Source of the DNA: Lactococcus garvieae
Lineage (GTDB): Bacteria; Bacillota; Bacilli; Lactobacillales; Streptococcaceae
DNA: 64,000 nucleotides
Reading direction: 5' to 3'
NCBI RefSeq assembly: GCF_016027715.1
Contig: NZ_CP065691.1
Span: forward strand, 620,001 to 684,000
How positions within the stretch are numbered: position 1 is the first letter of the stretch; each line of letters begins with the position of its first letter. The translations under genes were made by a program, and so were the position numbers. Shown piece by piece: positions 1 through 7,614 of the stretch. The notes below the pieces were generated by a model. That model was not told where the DNA came from, ran no database searches, and worked only from the letters and a program-made list of their open reading frames with translations.

Positions 1-255
1 AAGTACTATAAGAAAATCAAATGGTTATTGAACGATATATATGGCGTAAAAATTCCACTGTCTAAGTTTCAAAAGAAAAATGATTCAGAATGGTTTGATT
101 TAAATATTGGTGACTGGGTACGCTTGATTCGAAGTAAAAATAAAAATATTGATATTACAGAAGTCGAAGATGTCGAAGGTCTAGATTTAGCAAACAAGCT
201 AAAAATAGACAACAGACAAGGCTATTTTATCGATAAACCACACTCTGAGAAGTAG
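1..255 (+). CDS. 3' end of an unrecognised gene (partial)
   Basis: The reading frame is open from base 1 to a TAG at 253-255, so this is the last 84 residues of a longer protein cut by the window edge. A TTG at 28 is in frame but has no Shine-Dalgarno (SD) sequence and is not a convincing start. The visible part is charged, with a short motif around NIGDWVRLIR and no membrane segment or cysteine. I do not recognise the family. An apparently independent promoter follows at 290-317, so it probably does not share a transcript with the next gene. Confidence 0.6.
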   Translation, partial: KYYKKIKWLLNDIYGVKIPLSKFQKKNDSEWFDLNIGDWVRLIRSKNKNIDITEVEDVEGLDLANKLKIDNRQGYFIDKPHSEK

Positions 256-289
256 TGCTTTATTTTTCACTCTCATAAGTACTTGAAAG

Positions 290-317
290 TTGCATTATTT
301 ACAAAAAAGAGTAGAAT
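290..317 (+). promoter_or_regulatory. Predicted sigma-70-type promoter for the 393-2921 gene pair
   Basis: TTGCAT at 290-295 and TAGAAT at 312-317 are separated by 16 bases. It lies about 75 bases before the coiled-coil gene. Confidence 0.5.
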
Positions 318-392
318 AGTTTTAGAAAAACGTTTTGACGTAAAATATCTATTATCTCAAGGATAATAAGTGAAAAAAGGAAGAGTACAAAA

Positions 393-839
393 ATGAATGA
401 ACTGACTTTTGAAGAGCGCTTAAAACAGCTTCGAAAGACTTATCTTGAAGGTGGTAATGAAGATAAGGAATCTCAAGAGATTAATGCTTTCATGAGTTTA
501 TCCAAAGAAGATAAAATTAAAAAAATTGAAGAACACCTGTCCGAAATTAATCGAAAAAAAGAAATTTTGGAAAGTACTCTCCAAGACGAAACCAGCAATA
601 TTTCCCGTGAAGATTTGGAACATAATCTCGAAGCCCTGGGTGCTAAAAAGCAGTTAATGCTTCAAAAATTAGAATATGTGAAAAAAGACGAGTTTAACGG
701 AGCAAAACGTGAAAAAATTAAACGTCAGTTAGCAGAGTTAGAGTTTAAGCGTTGCCGTCTACGCATGAATAATAAAGACTGTTCAAAACTGGACAAAAAA
801 ATTCAAGAAAAACAAAGACGTTTTAGAAACGATATTTAA
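393..839 (+). CDS. Hypothetical coiled-coil protein, 148 aa
   Basis: A highly charged protein rich in Lys, Glu and Leu, with long helical stretches from about residue 35 to the C-terminus that look like coiled coil. It has no signal peptide or membrane segment. The ATG at 393 follows a GGAAGAG-type SD. It ends nine bases before the antiporter gene, so the two are very likely co-transcribed and it may be a cytoplasmic partner of that transporter (inference from position only). No family was recognised. It contains one Cys near residue 120 and another near 130. Confidence 0.65.
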   Translation: MNELTFEERLKQLRKTYLEGGNEDKESQEINAFMSLSKEDKIKKIEEHLSEINRKKEILESTLQDETSNISREDLEHNLEALGAKKQLMLQKLEYVKKDEFNGAKREKIKRQLAELEFKRCRLRMNNKDCSKLDKKIQEKQRRFRNDI

Positions 840-848
840 AGGAATTTT

Positions 849-2921
849 ATGCTACAGTCTATTATCCACGTGATCATTTTCCTCCTCGCATTGGTCTTTT
901 CAAATGTTATCAATAAAATTTTCCCTAAGTTAGCCTTACCCTTGGTACAGGTTTTAATAGGGATTCTTTTTGGTTTTGGGGGTATTTCAGAATTTCTTCA
1001 TGTGGATCCAGAGTTTTTCCTAGGCTTTATTATTGCGCCTCTTTTATTTCGAGAAAGTGAAGAAGCAGAAGTCAAACGTATCGTTAAACATCGTCACTTG
1101 ATCTTAGTACTTATATTTCCTTTAGTTTTTGTAACGGCTCTTGGGTTGGGTGGGATTCTTCATTTGTTTTATATGGGCATACCTCTGGCTGCTTGTTTGG
1201 CTTTAGGAGCTGCTTTAGCACCAACAGATGCTATTGCAGTAGGTACACTTTCAACCCGTTTTATGTTTCCCCAACGCGTCATGAACATCCTCCAGGGAGA
1301 AGGTTTATTCAATGATGCTTCAGGTATTGTCTCCTTTCAGATAGCCGTTTTAGCCCTTGTGACAGGAAGTTTTTCATTGCCACAGGCGACGATGAACTTG
1401 TTGCTTTCGATTATAGGTGGCTTTGCTATTGGTATTGGACTTTCCATATTAAAAAATAAAATTTTACAAGCACTTGAAGATGTGGATGCACAGGATGTCA
1501 GCGGTTATTTAATGTTGGAATTTGTTGTGCCACTTGCTGCTTTTGCATTAGCAGAAGTACTGGACGTCTCGGGTATTATCGCCGTTGTAGTCGCAGGTAT
1601 TCTTCAGTCCAATGGTTTGAGACCAACGACTGTTTTTGATGCACAGGTCACACGTGTAAAAAACAGTGTCTGGGAAACAATCGTCTTTATGCTTAATTCG
1701 AGTGTCTTTATTTTTCTTGGCATTGAACTACATAGTCTGGTTTTTCCTTTTCTCTTTAATCGAACTTACTCTGTTTTCTGGTTGATTTTTGTTGTTTTAC
1801 TTTTAACGTTGGCTCTTTTTGCTCTTCGGTTCTTGATATTGTTTTTTTATTATCTTTTTGCAACCAAGAATAAAGCAGAAGTGTTTACTTCTTATTGGAG
1901 CGAACTTTTGCTTTTGACCTTTTCTGGGACAAAAGGGACAGTTTCTATTGCGACTATCTTACTTTTACCAGAACTTGCAGGAAATACAGCTAATTTGCTC
2001 ATCTTCTTTTGTACCTCAGTGACAGGTTTGAGCTTCTTGGTGAGTCTGATTGCATTGCCTTATTTTGCAGTTGAGAAGAAGACTTCTGTTAATAATCTCA
2101 CTGTCATTGCTATTTTAGGTGATGTGGTTCAAGAACTCCGAGAAAGAATAACGGAAAAAGCTCAAAACGGTTATCATCTTGTTATTGCCGACTATCAAAA
2201 CCGTATTCAAAAGCTTATTGTGGAGCAAGAAAGTGCGGGTATTTCAGCAAACTTTAATACTTTACAACTTTTGATTATCCGAGTGGAAATCGAAGGTTTG
2301 GAAGGCGCTTTAGAAAAGAATCACATCTCGATGCGTACCTACCGTGCTTATCATCGTTATATTCGGACTCTAGAGCAAAACTTGGCGCACGACCTTGTTT
2401 CTAGTTTACAATTTACCCAAGTCGTTTTGGTAAGAGCTTTGAGAGTTTTAAGAACCAGGTTTTTAAGACTGGACTTTAAAATAACACAGCAAAATGCTGA
2501 GGATATGGAAGAAACACGCCGGGAAATAACAAATCTCTACCTTGACAATACCGAGCTGGTTCTGGAAACATTAGAAAATCTAGGAAGTGTATATGATGCA
2601 CAACTCGTTGACTTCTTACAGTCAGAACGTCTACGCTTAGCAGAACATATCGCGCAAGGAAATTGGAACTATGTGAATGGTTTCCGCGTCGCAACTGAAT
2701 TGACTAATATCGAAGAGTTGATGGAAGCTTATTATCTCGAGCGCAAGGTCATTTTTGACTATGAACATACAGGACGGATTGAGTTGAGTGAGGCGAAAAA
2801 ACTAAGGCAAACCGTCAATCTATTAGAGGAATACGCATTAGCAAGTGATCACAGGTCCTTTATCTATGATTTAATGGAATTTCGGAGGAATAAAAGAAAG
2901 AAGCCGAGAAATAGAAATTGA
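849..2921 (+). CDS. Monovalent cation:proton antiporter, CPA1 (NhaP-like) family
   Basis: 690 aa. The first ~400 residues hold about 11-12 hydrophobic helices. The family signature is visible as APTDAIAVG and, further on, GLFNDASGI, where the FND acidic pair is the ion-binding region in CPA1/NhaP proteins. The last ~280 residues form a charged, helical cytoplasmic tail, as in long bacterial NhaP/NhaK types. It is expected to exchange Na+ or K+ for H+ across the membrane in pH and salt homeostasis. The start ATG has an AAAGGAA SD. It follows the coiled-coil gene by nine bases. A paralogue of similar length and design lies at 21732-23681. The transported ion cannot be told from sequence. Confidence 0.85.
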   Translation: MLQSIIHVIIFLLALVFSNVINKIFPKLALPLVQVLIGILFGFGGISEFLHVDPEFFLGFIIAPLLFRESEEAEVKRIVKHRHLILVLIFPLVFVTALGLGGILHLFYMGIPLAACLALGAALAPTDAIAVGTLSTRFMFPQRVMNILQGEGLFNDASGIVSFQIAVLALVTGSFSLPQATMNLLLSIIGGFAIGIGLSILKNKILQALEDVDAQDVSGYLMLEFVVPLAAFALAEVLDVSGIIAVVVAGILQSNGLRPTTVFDAQVTRVKNSVWETIVFMLNSSVFIFLGIELHSLVFPFLFNRTYSVFWLIFVVLLLTLALFALRFLILFFYYLFATKNKAEVFTSYWSELLLLTFSGTKGTVSIATILLLPELAGNTANLLIFFCTSVTGLSFLVSLIALPYFAVEKKTSVNNLTVIAILGDVVQELRERITEKAQNGYHLVIADYQNRIQKLIVEQESAGISANFNTLQLLIIRVEIEGLEGALEKNHISMRTYRAYHRYIRTLEQNLAHDLVSSLQFTQVVLVRALRVLRTRFLRLDFKITQQNAEDMEETRREITNLYLDNTELVLETLENLGSVYDAQLVDFLQSERLRLAEHIAQGNWNYVNGFRVATELTNIEELMEAYYLERKVIFDYEHTGRIELSEAKKLRQTVNLLEEYALASDHRSFIYDLMEFRRNKRKKPRNRN

Positions 2922-3001
2922 GTAGTGAAAAAATAACAAGAGTAATGAATCAAAATTACCTCACAAAAAACAGTTCAAAAATCACAAATTAATATTTTTT
3001 G

Positions 3002-3010
3002 TGATATAAT
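3002..3010 (+). promoter_or_regulatory. Extended -10 promoter of the ribU transcript
   Basis: TGATATAAT (TG-N-TATAAT) lies about 10 bases before the first conserved riboswitch bases. No good -35 is visible, as expected for extended -10 promoters. Confidence 0.6.
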
Positions 3011-3017
3011 ATACTTA

Positions 3018-3132
3018 TCTTCAGGGCACCGTGAAATTCGGGACCGGCGGTTAAAGTCCGCGAAGCTGAAAAGCTTGATGTGGTGAAATTCCACAACCGA
3101 CAGTAAAGTCTGGATGGGAGAAGAATAAGGAA
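3018..3132 (+). ncRNA. FMN riboswitch (RFN element)
   Basis: The conserved RFN core is readable: TCAGGGCACCGTGAAATTCG at the 5' side, GACCGGCGGT, AAAGTCCGCGA, GGTGAAATTCC, ACCGACAGTAAAGTCTGGATG and GGAGAAG at the 3' side. The aptamer precedes ribU, a riboflavin uptake gene and a classic FMN-riboswitch target. FMN binding is known to lower expression of such genes. Two candidate expression platforms follow at 3136-3166 and 3186-3223. Confidence 0.95.
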
Positions 3133-3135
3133 TAT

Positions 3136-3166
3136 GACCAGCTCTTTTTGGGTTGCGTCAGTTTTT
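3136..3166 (+). terminator. Candidate riboswitch-controlled terminator hairpin
   Basis: Bases 3136-3144 can pair with 3150-3159 (nine pairs, two of them G-U, one bulged C) around a five-T loop, followed by a T5 run at 3162-3166. It sits directly after the aptamer. Weak by composition, so a real role is uncertain. Confidence 0.4.
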
Positions 3167-3185
3167 CACAAATATTCAAATACTC

Positions 3186-3223
3186 CCTTCAAAATGAAGA
3201 AATACTATTTTCTATTTTGGAGG
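3186..3223 (+). promoter_or_regulatory. Candidate SD-sequestering hairpin of ribU
   Basis: CCTTCAAAAT (3186-3195) pairs over all ten bases, with one G-U, with ATTTTGGAGG (3214-3223), which contains the ribU Shine-Dalgarno GGAGG. The loop is 18 bases. It could block translation when not opened by an alternative fold. Confidence 0.45.
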
Positions 3224-3230
3224 TTTTTTC

Positions 3231-3815
3231 GTGTCAAATTCAAAAACACGTAGACTCACACTTGTCGCAATGCTCAGTGCTATTTCATTCGTACTGTCTT
3301 ATCCAATGTTCCAATTTCCTTTGGTTCCTAGTGCAAGCTTCTTAAAGATTGATTTTACAATCTTACCTATTTTAATTGGTCTATTTATGCTTGGTTTGAG
3401 TAGCGCTTTTGCAATCTTAGTGATCCGCTCGTTTCTTTGGCTCTTGCTAAACAGCGAAGGGGTAAATACTTATATCGGCTTACCAATGAACATTGTTGCT
3501 GTAACCGTATTTGTTCTCGTCCTCTGGTTCTTTTTACGTCATCAGTTTAGTCTGCGTAACTATATTATGGCCGCCATTTTTGGCACCCTTGCTTTGACCG
3601 CTGTAATGGTTGTGTTGAATTACGTATATGCTATCCCGCTTTACTCAGCATTTGCAAACTTTGACATCGCTACAATGTTCCCAGGAGGGATTTCAGCTTA
3701 TATCGTTGCTGTTATCATCTTTAACCTCTTAGAAGGTCTCATCTATGCTGCCAGCTTTGCAGCTTTATACTGGGCTTTGCGCGGTTCAAAAGCAATTAAA
3801 TTTCTTAATGCCTAA
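3231..3815 (+). CDS. ribU: Riboflavin transporter, ECF S component RibU
   Basis: 194 aa with about six hydrophobic helices, the size and pattern of RibU. As an ECF S component it binds riboflavin in the membrane and needs the shared EcfA1A2T energising module encoded elsewhere. The N-terminal region (LSAISFVLSYPMF, then FLKIDFTILPILIGLFMLG) matches the conserved start of this family. The start is GTG at 3231, seven bases after GGAGG. The preceding FMN riboswitch confirms flavin specificity. It appears monocistronic, ending in a strong terminator at 3818-3846. Confidence 0.93.
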   Translation: MSNSKTRRLTLVAMLSAISFVLSYPMFQFPLVPSASFLKIDFTILPILIGLFMLGLSSAFAILVIRSFLWLLLNSEGVNTYIGLPMNIVAVTVFVLVLWFFLRHQFSLRNYIMAAIFGTLALTAVMVVLNYVYAIPLYSAFANFDIATMFPGGISAYIVAVIIFNLLEGLIYAASFAALYWALRGSKAIKFLNA

Positions 3816-3817
3816 AT

Positions 3818-3846
3818 AAAAAAAGGAAGTCACTTCCTTTTTTTAT
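3818..3846 (+). terminator. Intrinsic terminator after ribU
   Basis: AAAAAGGAAGT pairs with the following ACTTCCTTTTT, ending in a T run. Confidence 0.8.
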
Positions 3847-3905
3847 TTTTGCTTAAGAAGATTTCTCTTTGAAATAAATATTTAAAAAAAATTTTTGTTT
3901 TACTC

Positions 3906-3934
3906 TTGCATTTTAAAAAAATATCTGATATACT
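3906..3934 (+). promoter_or_regulatory. Promoter of the rplJ-rplL operon
   Basis: TTGCAT (3906-3911), 17-base spacer, TATACT (3929-3934) with an extended -10 TG at 3926-3927. Confidence 0.75.
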
Positions 3935-3947
3935 AAGAGAAGTTCTG

Positions 3948-4080
3948 AAAAGGACTGACCGAAGACAGTTGGGGACATTAGTCATAAGCATCCAACCGAG
4001 GACAAACATTTTAAACAATGATTGAACTCTCTATGTCTTTTGGTCGTGGGGATTTTTATTTGTAAAAATTTCTACGAACA
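3948..4080 (+). ncRNA. Ribosomal protein L10 leader
   Basis: About 150 untranslated bases lie between the promoter and rplJ. They include the GAAGACAGTTGGGG-type segment, a TCCAACCGAGGACAAAC segment and a GTCTTTTGGTCGTGGGGAT segment. This is the usual arrangement of the firmicute L10 leader, to which the L10(L12)4 complex binds to repress its own operon. Boundaries are approximate. Confidence 0.75.
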
Positions 4081-4101
4081 AAATAAAATGGAGGTAAACA
4101 A

Positions 4102-4617
4102 ATGAGCGATTACAAAGTAAGCGAAGCAACTATTGCTAAGAAAGCTGAGTTGGTTGACGTATTTGCAGAAAAATTCGAAGCTGCGACATCTATCGTTGTT
4201 GCAAGCTCACGTGGTTTAACTGTAGAACAAGACACTCAACTTCGTAAAGAGTTGCGTGAAGCTGGTGTGGAATTCAAAGTTGTTAAAAACTCAATCTTGC
4301 GTCGTGCAGCTGAAAAAGCTGGACTCGGAGAATTGAACGACAGCTTCGTAGGCCCATCAGTAGTAGCTATCTCAAACGAAGATGCTATTGCACCTGCTAA
4401 AATCTTGAGCGAGTTTGCTAAAACAGCAGACAAACTTGAAATTAAAGCTGGTGTCATCGAAGGAAAAGTTTCAAGCAAAGAAGAAATTGCAGCTATTGCA
4501 TCTCTTCCAAACCGCGACGGTCTTCTTTCTATGCTTCTTTCAGTGCTTCAAGCACCTGTCCGCAACGTGGCTCTCGCAGTCAAAGCTGTTGCAGAAAAAG
4601 AAGAATCAGCTGCTTAA
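4102..4617 (+). CDS. rplJ: 50S ribosomal protein L10
   Basis: 171 aa with typical L10 features: N-terminal [12 protein letters not shown] helix, [18 protein letters not shown], and [11 protein letters not shown], the rRNA-contact region. The C-terminal helix that carries L12 dimers is present. L10 forms the base of the ribosomal stalk. The ATG follows a GGAGG SD. It is followed after 78 bases by rplL in the conserved rplJL order. Expression is probably autoregulated through the leader upstream. Confidence 0.97.
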   Translation: MSDYKVSEATIAKKAELVDVFAEKFEAATSIVVASSRGLTVEQDTQLRKELREAGVEFKVVKNSILRRAAEKAGLGELNDSFVGPSVVAISNEDAIAPAKILSEFAKTADKLEIKAGVIEGKVSSKEEIAAIASLPNRDGLLSMLLSVLQAPVRNVALAVKAVAEKEESAA

Positions 4618-4695
4618 TTCCATCAGGAATTACAGTAAGCAAATTTTATATCGGCGGATTTACGCAACAAACTAAAATTTACTAGGAGAATCAAA

Positions 4696-5061
4696 ATGGC
4701 ATTGAACATTGAAAACATCGTTGCTGAACTTGAAACAGCAACAATCCTCGAACTTTCTGAGCTCGTAAAAGCAATCGAAGAAAAATTTGACGTAACTGCA
4801 GCAGCACCTGTAGCAGTAGCAGCAGCTGGCGGTGAAGCAGCAGCAGCTAAAGATTCATTCGACGTTGAATTGACAGCAGCTGGCGACAAAAAAGTTGCTA
4901 CAATCAAAGCTGTTCGTGAAATCACTGGTCTTGGCTTGAAAGAAGCTAAAGAACTCGTTGATGGCGCACCAACAGTTATCAAAGAAGGCGTTGCAACTTC
5001 AGAAGCTGAAGAAATCAAAGCTAAATTGGAAGAAGCTGGTGCTTCAATCACACTTAAATAA
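4696..5061 (+). CDS. rplL: 50S ribosomal protein L7/L12
   Basis: 121 aa. It has an N-terminal dimerisation helix, an Ala-rich hinge around residues 35-55 and a C-terminal domain with the conserved [20 protein letters not shown] segment that recruits translation GTPases. It is highly acidic, with AGGAGA as SD. Second gene of the L10 operon, with a strong terminator about 100 bases downstream. Confidence 0.97.
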   Translation: MALNIENIVAELETATILELSELVKAIEEKFDVTAAAPVAVAAAGGEAAAAKDSFDVELTAAGDKKVATIKAVREITGLGLKEAKELVDGAPTVIKEGVATSEAEEIKAKLEEAGASITLK

Positions 5062-5161
5062 TCATTTGAGTGAAAAAGGTTGTAAAGCTTCCTAATTCCT
5101 TTATTTATTTGCCTTGTGCAGATTCAAAAATAATGCTTTCGGAAAAGATTGCAACCAGAAA

Positions 5162-5189
5162 ACAGCCAAACGATTTGGCTGTTTTTTTT
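5162..5189 (+). terminator. Intrinsic terminator of the L10 operon
   Basis: ACAGCCAAA and TTTGGCTGT form the stem, followed by T8. Confidence 0.85.
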
Positions 5190-5314
5190 GTGTTCTAGAC
5201 TCTTGTTAAAGTAGAATTTTTTTCGTGGAAAGTTTTGTTTAAGTAATAAAAGTTATAATAAGGTAAAGGTTGTAACATTTATGGAAATTTCAAAACAATA
5301 AAGGAGCACTCCCT

Positions 5315-5722
5315 ATGAACCCAGAAGCAATTAAAGAAGGCATTGTCACGAGTGACGATTTTCGCAACAACATGATGAATGGCCCAGTTACACGCTATCA
5401 TGAAGCGTTTGGTCTTGTGTCAGTCATTAAAGGTCTTATTTTACTTATTCTACTCGCACTCTTTTGCTATGCGATTTACAAGTTTTATAAAATCTACCAA
5501 GAAAAAAGTCAAGCTCAAATTATCGAAAATGCGGATTTGAAACATTTAAGTACAGACCAACTCTTAGAGCGTAAATCAAAACTAGATGAGGAACTCGCGT
5601 ATAGGAAGTCCAAGTCAGCTCTAGAAGAAGAACTGGCTCAATTAAAAAAGAGTTTGCCGAATATAAGAGGGCTACAGAAAGTTCTTCAAAAGAAAAAGAT
5701 TAAAAATATTGTCAAAACTTAA
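5315..5722 (+). CDS. Hypothetical single-pass membrane protein with coiled-coil tail
   Basis: 135 aa. A short polar N-terminus is followed by one hydrophobic helix at about residues 38-57 (VIKGLILLILLALFCYAIY). A long charged coiled-coil segment containing LSTDQLLERKSKLDEEL follows, with a basic end. There is no signal-peptide cleavage site. SD is AAGGAG. A TATAAT at 5254-5259 lies upstream, and a terminator with an AACAACA/TGTTGTT stem follows at 5739-5770, so it is transcribed alone. Family not recognised; it could be a small envelope or division-associated protein, but nothing shows that. Confidence 0.6.
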   Translation: MNPEAIKEGIVTSDDFRNNMMNGPVTRYHEAFGLVSVIKGLILLILLALFCYAIYKFYKIYQEKSQAQIIENADLKHLSTDQLLERKSKLDEELAYRKSKSALEEELAQLKKSLPNIRGLQKVLQKKKIKNIVKT

Positions 5723-5738
5723 AAATTAAATCCTCTTG

Positions 5739-5770
5739 AAACAACATTTACTGAGTAGGTGTTGTTTTTA
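5739..5770 (+). terminator. Intrinsic terminator
   Basis: AAACAACA pairs with TGTTGTTT across a 13-base loop, followed by T residues. Confidence 0.6.
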
Positions 5771-5787
5771 TATTTCAGTATATATTC

Positions 5788-5816
5788 TTGACATATGATC
5801 AAGATAGGTTTACAAT
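5788..5816 (+). promoter_or_regulatory. Strong promoter of the VOC/small-protein operon
   Basis: TTGACA (5788-5793), 17 bases, TACAAT (5811-5816). Confidence 0.8.
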
Positions 5817-5823
5817 TGTAAAC
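5808..5823 (+). promoter_or_regulatory. Palindromic operator with a cop-box core (CopR/CopY type)
   Basis: GTTTACAATTGTAAAC is a perfect 16-bp palindrome over the -10 box. Its core TACAATTGTA fits TACAnnTGTA, the box bound by CopY/CopR copper-responsive repressors in enterococci and lactococci. Regulator identity is inference; no copR gene is in the window. Confidence 0.6.
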
Positions 5824-5842
5824 ATAAAAGGAGGGTGGACAA

Positions 5843-6739
5843 ATGGAGCTACATCATTTATCTTTGTTGACAGCTGATTTTGAACAGAATTATCATTTTT
5901 ATGTCGATATTTTAGGTCTTAGATTAGTAAAAAATTCAATTAATCAGGGAAATATTTATATGCGTCATGTTTATTATGGAGATTTTATGGGAACTCCTGG
6001 AACAATTGTCACCTTTTTCCCCGATAAGCGTTTTGACGTGGTGCGACAGGATGGTTCAGATTATCTTACAGGTATTCAGTTTAAAATTCCGAGAGGTAGT
6101 ACAGAATATTGGGTACATCGTTTCCAAAAGTTTAATCTTGATTATCAGCAAATAGACGGTTTGCTTAAGGTTACAGATTTTGATAATATTTTGGTAGAAT
6201 TTATAGAAGTAGACGAGCAAAATTATGATGCTAGACGTAATCTTTTGTCAGATGTTCCTGCTGAATATCAGATTACAGGTCTTTGGGGAACTCGGCTCTA
6301 TAGCTCAAATTTATCAGCCACACAGAAATTTTTCCAGCAATTTATGGACCAAGACACAGAAATTCAGCTCTTGCCTTCGCAAACAAATCAGACTGAGCGT
6401 ATCTGGGGCAAGGGTTCCATTGATCATGTTGCTTTTGCTGTCGATTCCAGCAAAGAACTTGATGAAATTTGGGAGAAAGCCCACGCACTAGGCTATGAAA
6501 GAGAACTTTATGTGGATCGGGGCTACTTCCAGTCTGTGTATTTACGTGAACCTGGAGGTGTCCGCATCGAGTTTGCAACACGAACTCCTGGTTTTACATT
6601 GGACGAATCCATTCAAGATCTGGGCAGTGGCTTGGCCCTCCCTCCACGATATGAGAAGAAACGTCAAGAACTCTTGCGTTATTATCAAAAGCAAGGCGTC
6701 CATTTTGAAAAAGAGAAAGAAGAAAATTATGAAAATTAA
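5843..6739 (+). CDS. VOC-family ring-cleaving dioxygenase / glyoxalase-like protein
   Basis: 298 aa with two vicinal-oxygen-chelate modules. The first begins MELHHLSLLTADFEQNYHFY with the metal-ligand His at the start; the second has SIDHVAFAV and ends with REPGGVRIEFATRTPGF, the usual metal-ligand Glu context. Length and layout resemble the MhqA/MhqE/MhqO class, which detoxifies quinones or catechols. SD is AAGGAGG. A cop-type palindrome covers the promoter, and L. lactis has a copper-induced glyoxalase gene in its CopR regulon, so this may be that orthologue (inference). It overlaps the next gene by 11 bases. Substrate not determinable. Confidence 0.8.
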   Translation: MELHHLSLLTADFEQNYHFYVDILGLRLVKNSINQGNIYMRHVYYGDFMGTPGTIVTFFPDKRFDVVRQDGSDYLTGIQFKIPRGSTEYWVHRFQKFNLDYQQIDGLLKVTDFDNILVEFIEVDEQNYDARRNLLSDVPAEYQITGLWGTRLYSSNLSATQKFFQQFMDQDTEIQLLPSQTNQTERIWGKGSIDHVAFAVDSSKELDEIWEKAHALGYERELYVDRGYFQSVYLREPGGVRIEFATRTPGFTLDESIQDLGSGLALPPRYEKKRQELLRYYQKQGVHFEKEKEENYEN

Positions 6740-6926
6740 AGTACAACACCTTAACGGCCGTCAAGAAAGTAAAGAATTTGCAGATGTAGAAGAATTTGTT
6801 TTGCTCCAAAACCGTGAAATACCCGCTTTGGAAGATTCAGCAAAAGTTTTAGAACTAGAAATTAATGGAGCAGCTCGTGATTTCAAAGGAAATGTCGCTG
6901 CACTTTATTTTGAATTGAGCAAATAA
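6729..6926 (+). CDS. Small conserved protein, possibly DUF4649 family
   Basis: 65 aa, beginning MKIKVQHLNGRQESKEF and ending YFELSK. The ATG lies inside the end of the VOC gene (11-base overlap) and is preceded by GAAAGAAG, so translation is probably coupled. A longer in-frame extension back to 6495 overlaps the VOC gene and has no SD, so I reject that start. It is a compact alpha/beta protein with no membrane segment or cysteines. Function unknown; the operon suggests a role beside the VOC enzyme. The DUF4649 assignment comes from general resemblance only. Confidence 0.65.
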   Translation: MKIKVQHLNGRQESKEFADVEEFVLLQNREIPALEDSAKVLELEINGAARDFKGNVAALYFELSK

Positions 6927-6976
6927 AAAGTTGAAAACACCTCGCTAGGGTGAACATAAAATGAAGGAGCAAACAG

Positions 6977-7552
6977 ATGACAAGTGGGAGAATTTCAGCA
7001 TTTACCGATGGTATTGTTGCCATATTAATTACTGTTATGGTATTGAATCTGCGTATTCCTAAAGGTCCAAACTGGTCTGACTTGTTTGATATGAGCTTTA
7101 TCTTTTTGACCTATTTGGCGAGTTTTTATCTACTTGCTATTTACTGGAATAATCACCATCATCTTTTTCATTTAGCAGAAAAGGTATCGGGAAAAATTCT
7201 TTGGTGGAATATTATGCTCTTGTTTTTTATGAGCTTTATTCCTTTTACAACAAATTGGCTGTCAGAGTACTCAGGTTCAAAGACTCCAGAGATATTATAT
7301 GCCGTCAATAACTTAGCGATTGATATCATTTTTAACATTTTAAGTTATGAAATCTTCAAATCAAGAAACTATAAGTTAAAAGATATGCGTTGGGTTTGGA
7401 AAGGCGGTTTTTCAATTTTAATATTGGTAATAGGTATTATATTGACAATCTTACTTCCAGTTGCGCAGATTTCGCTTATTGCAACAATTTTGAGTATGAT
7501 TCCGTGGATTATCCCGGATAAACAAATTGAAAGCTATGTCAATAAGAATTAA
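6977..7552 (+). CDS. TMEM175-family (DUF1211) potassium channel protein
   Basis: 191 aa with six hydrophobic helices. The N-terminus reads TSGRISAFTDGIVAILITVMVL, carrying the R-xxx-F-(S/T)DGxxAI signature of TMEM175 channel repeats. Bacterial members are about 200 aa and form tetrameric K+ channels. NHHHLFH in helix 3 is also typical of the family. SD is AAGGAG. It ends in a strong hairpin shared with the convergent amidase gene. Confidence 0.85.
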   Translation: MTSGRISAFTDGIVAILITVMVLNLRIPKGPNWSDLFDMSFIFLTYLASFYLLAIYWNNHHHLFHLAEKVSGKILWWNIMLLFFMSFIPFTTNWLSEYSGSKTPEILYAVNNLAIDIIFNILSYEIFKSRNYKLKDMRWVWKGGFSILILVIGIILTILLPVAQISLIATILSMIPWIIPDKQIESYVNKN

Positions 7553-7582
7553 AAGCTTCCTCTTCAAGTGTAAAAACAAGAG

Positions 7583-7614
7583 AAAAACAGAGCGCTCAGG
7601 GCTCTGTTTTTATT
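7583..7614. terminator. Bidirectional terminator between TMEM175 and amidase genes
   Basis: AAAAACAGAGC pairs with GCTCTGTTTTT across a short loop. It overlaps the 3' end of the amidase gene by about two bases and serves both converging genes. Confidence 0.8.

Noticed and set aside
4623-5051. 142-codon minus-strand ORF opposite rplL
   Set aside because: It is the antisense of a ribosomal protein gene with strong codon bias; no SD or promoter supports it.
6495-6728. N-terminal extension of the 65-aa protein to 143 aa
   Set aside because: The extension lies fully inside the VOC gene in another frame and has no SD; ATG 6729 fits.
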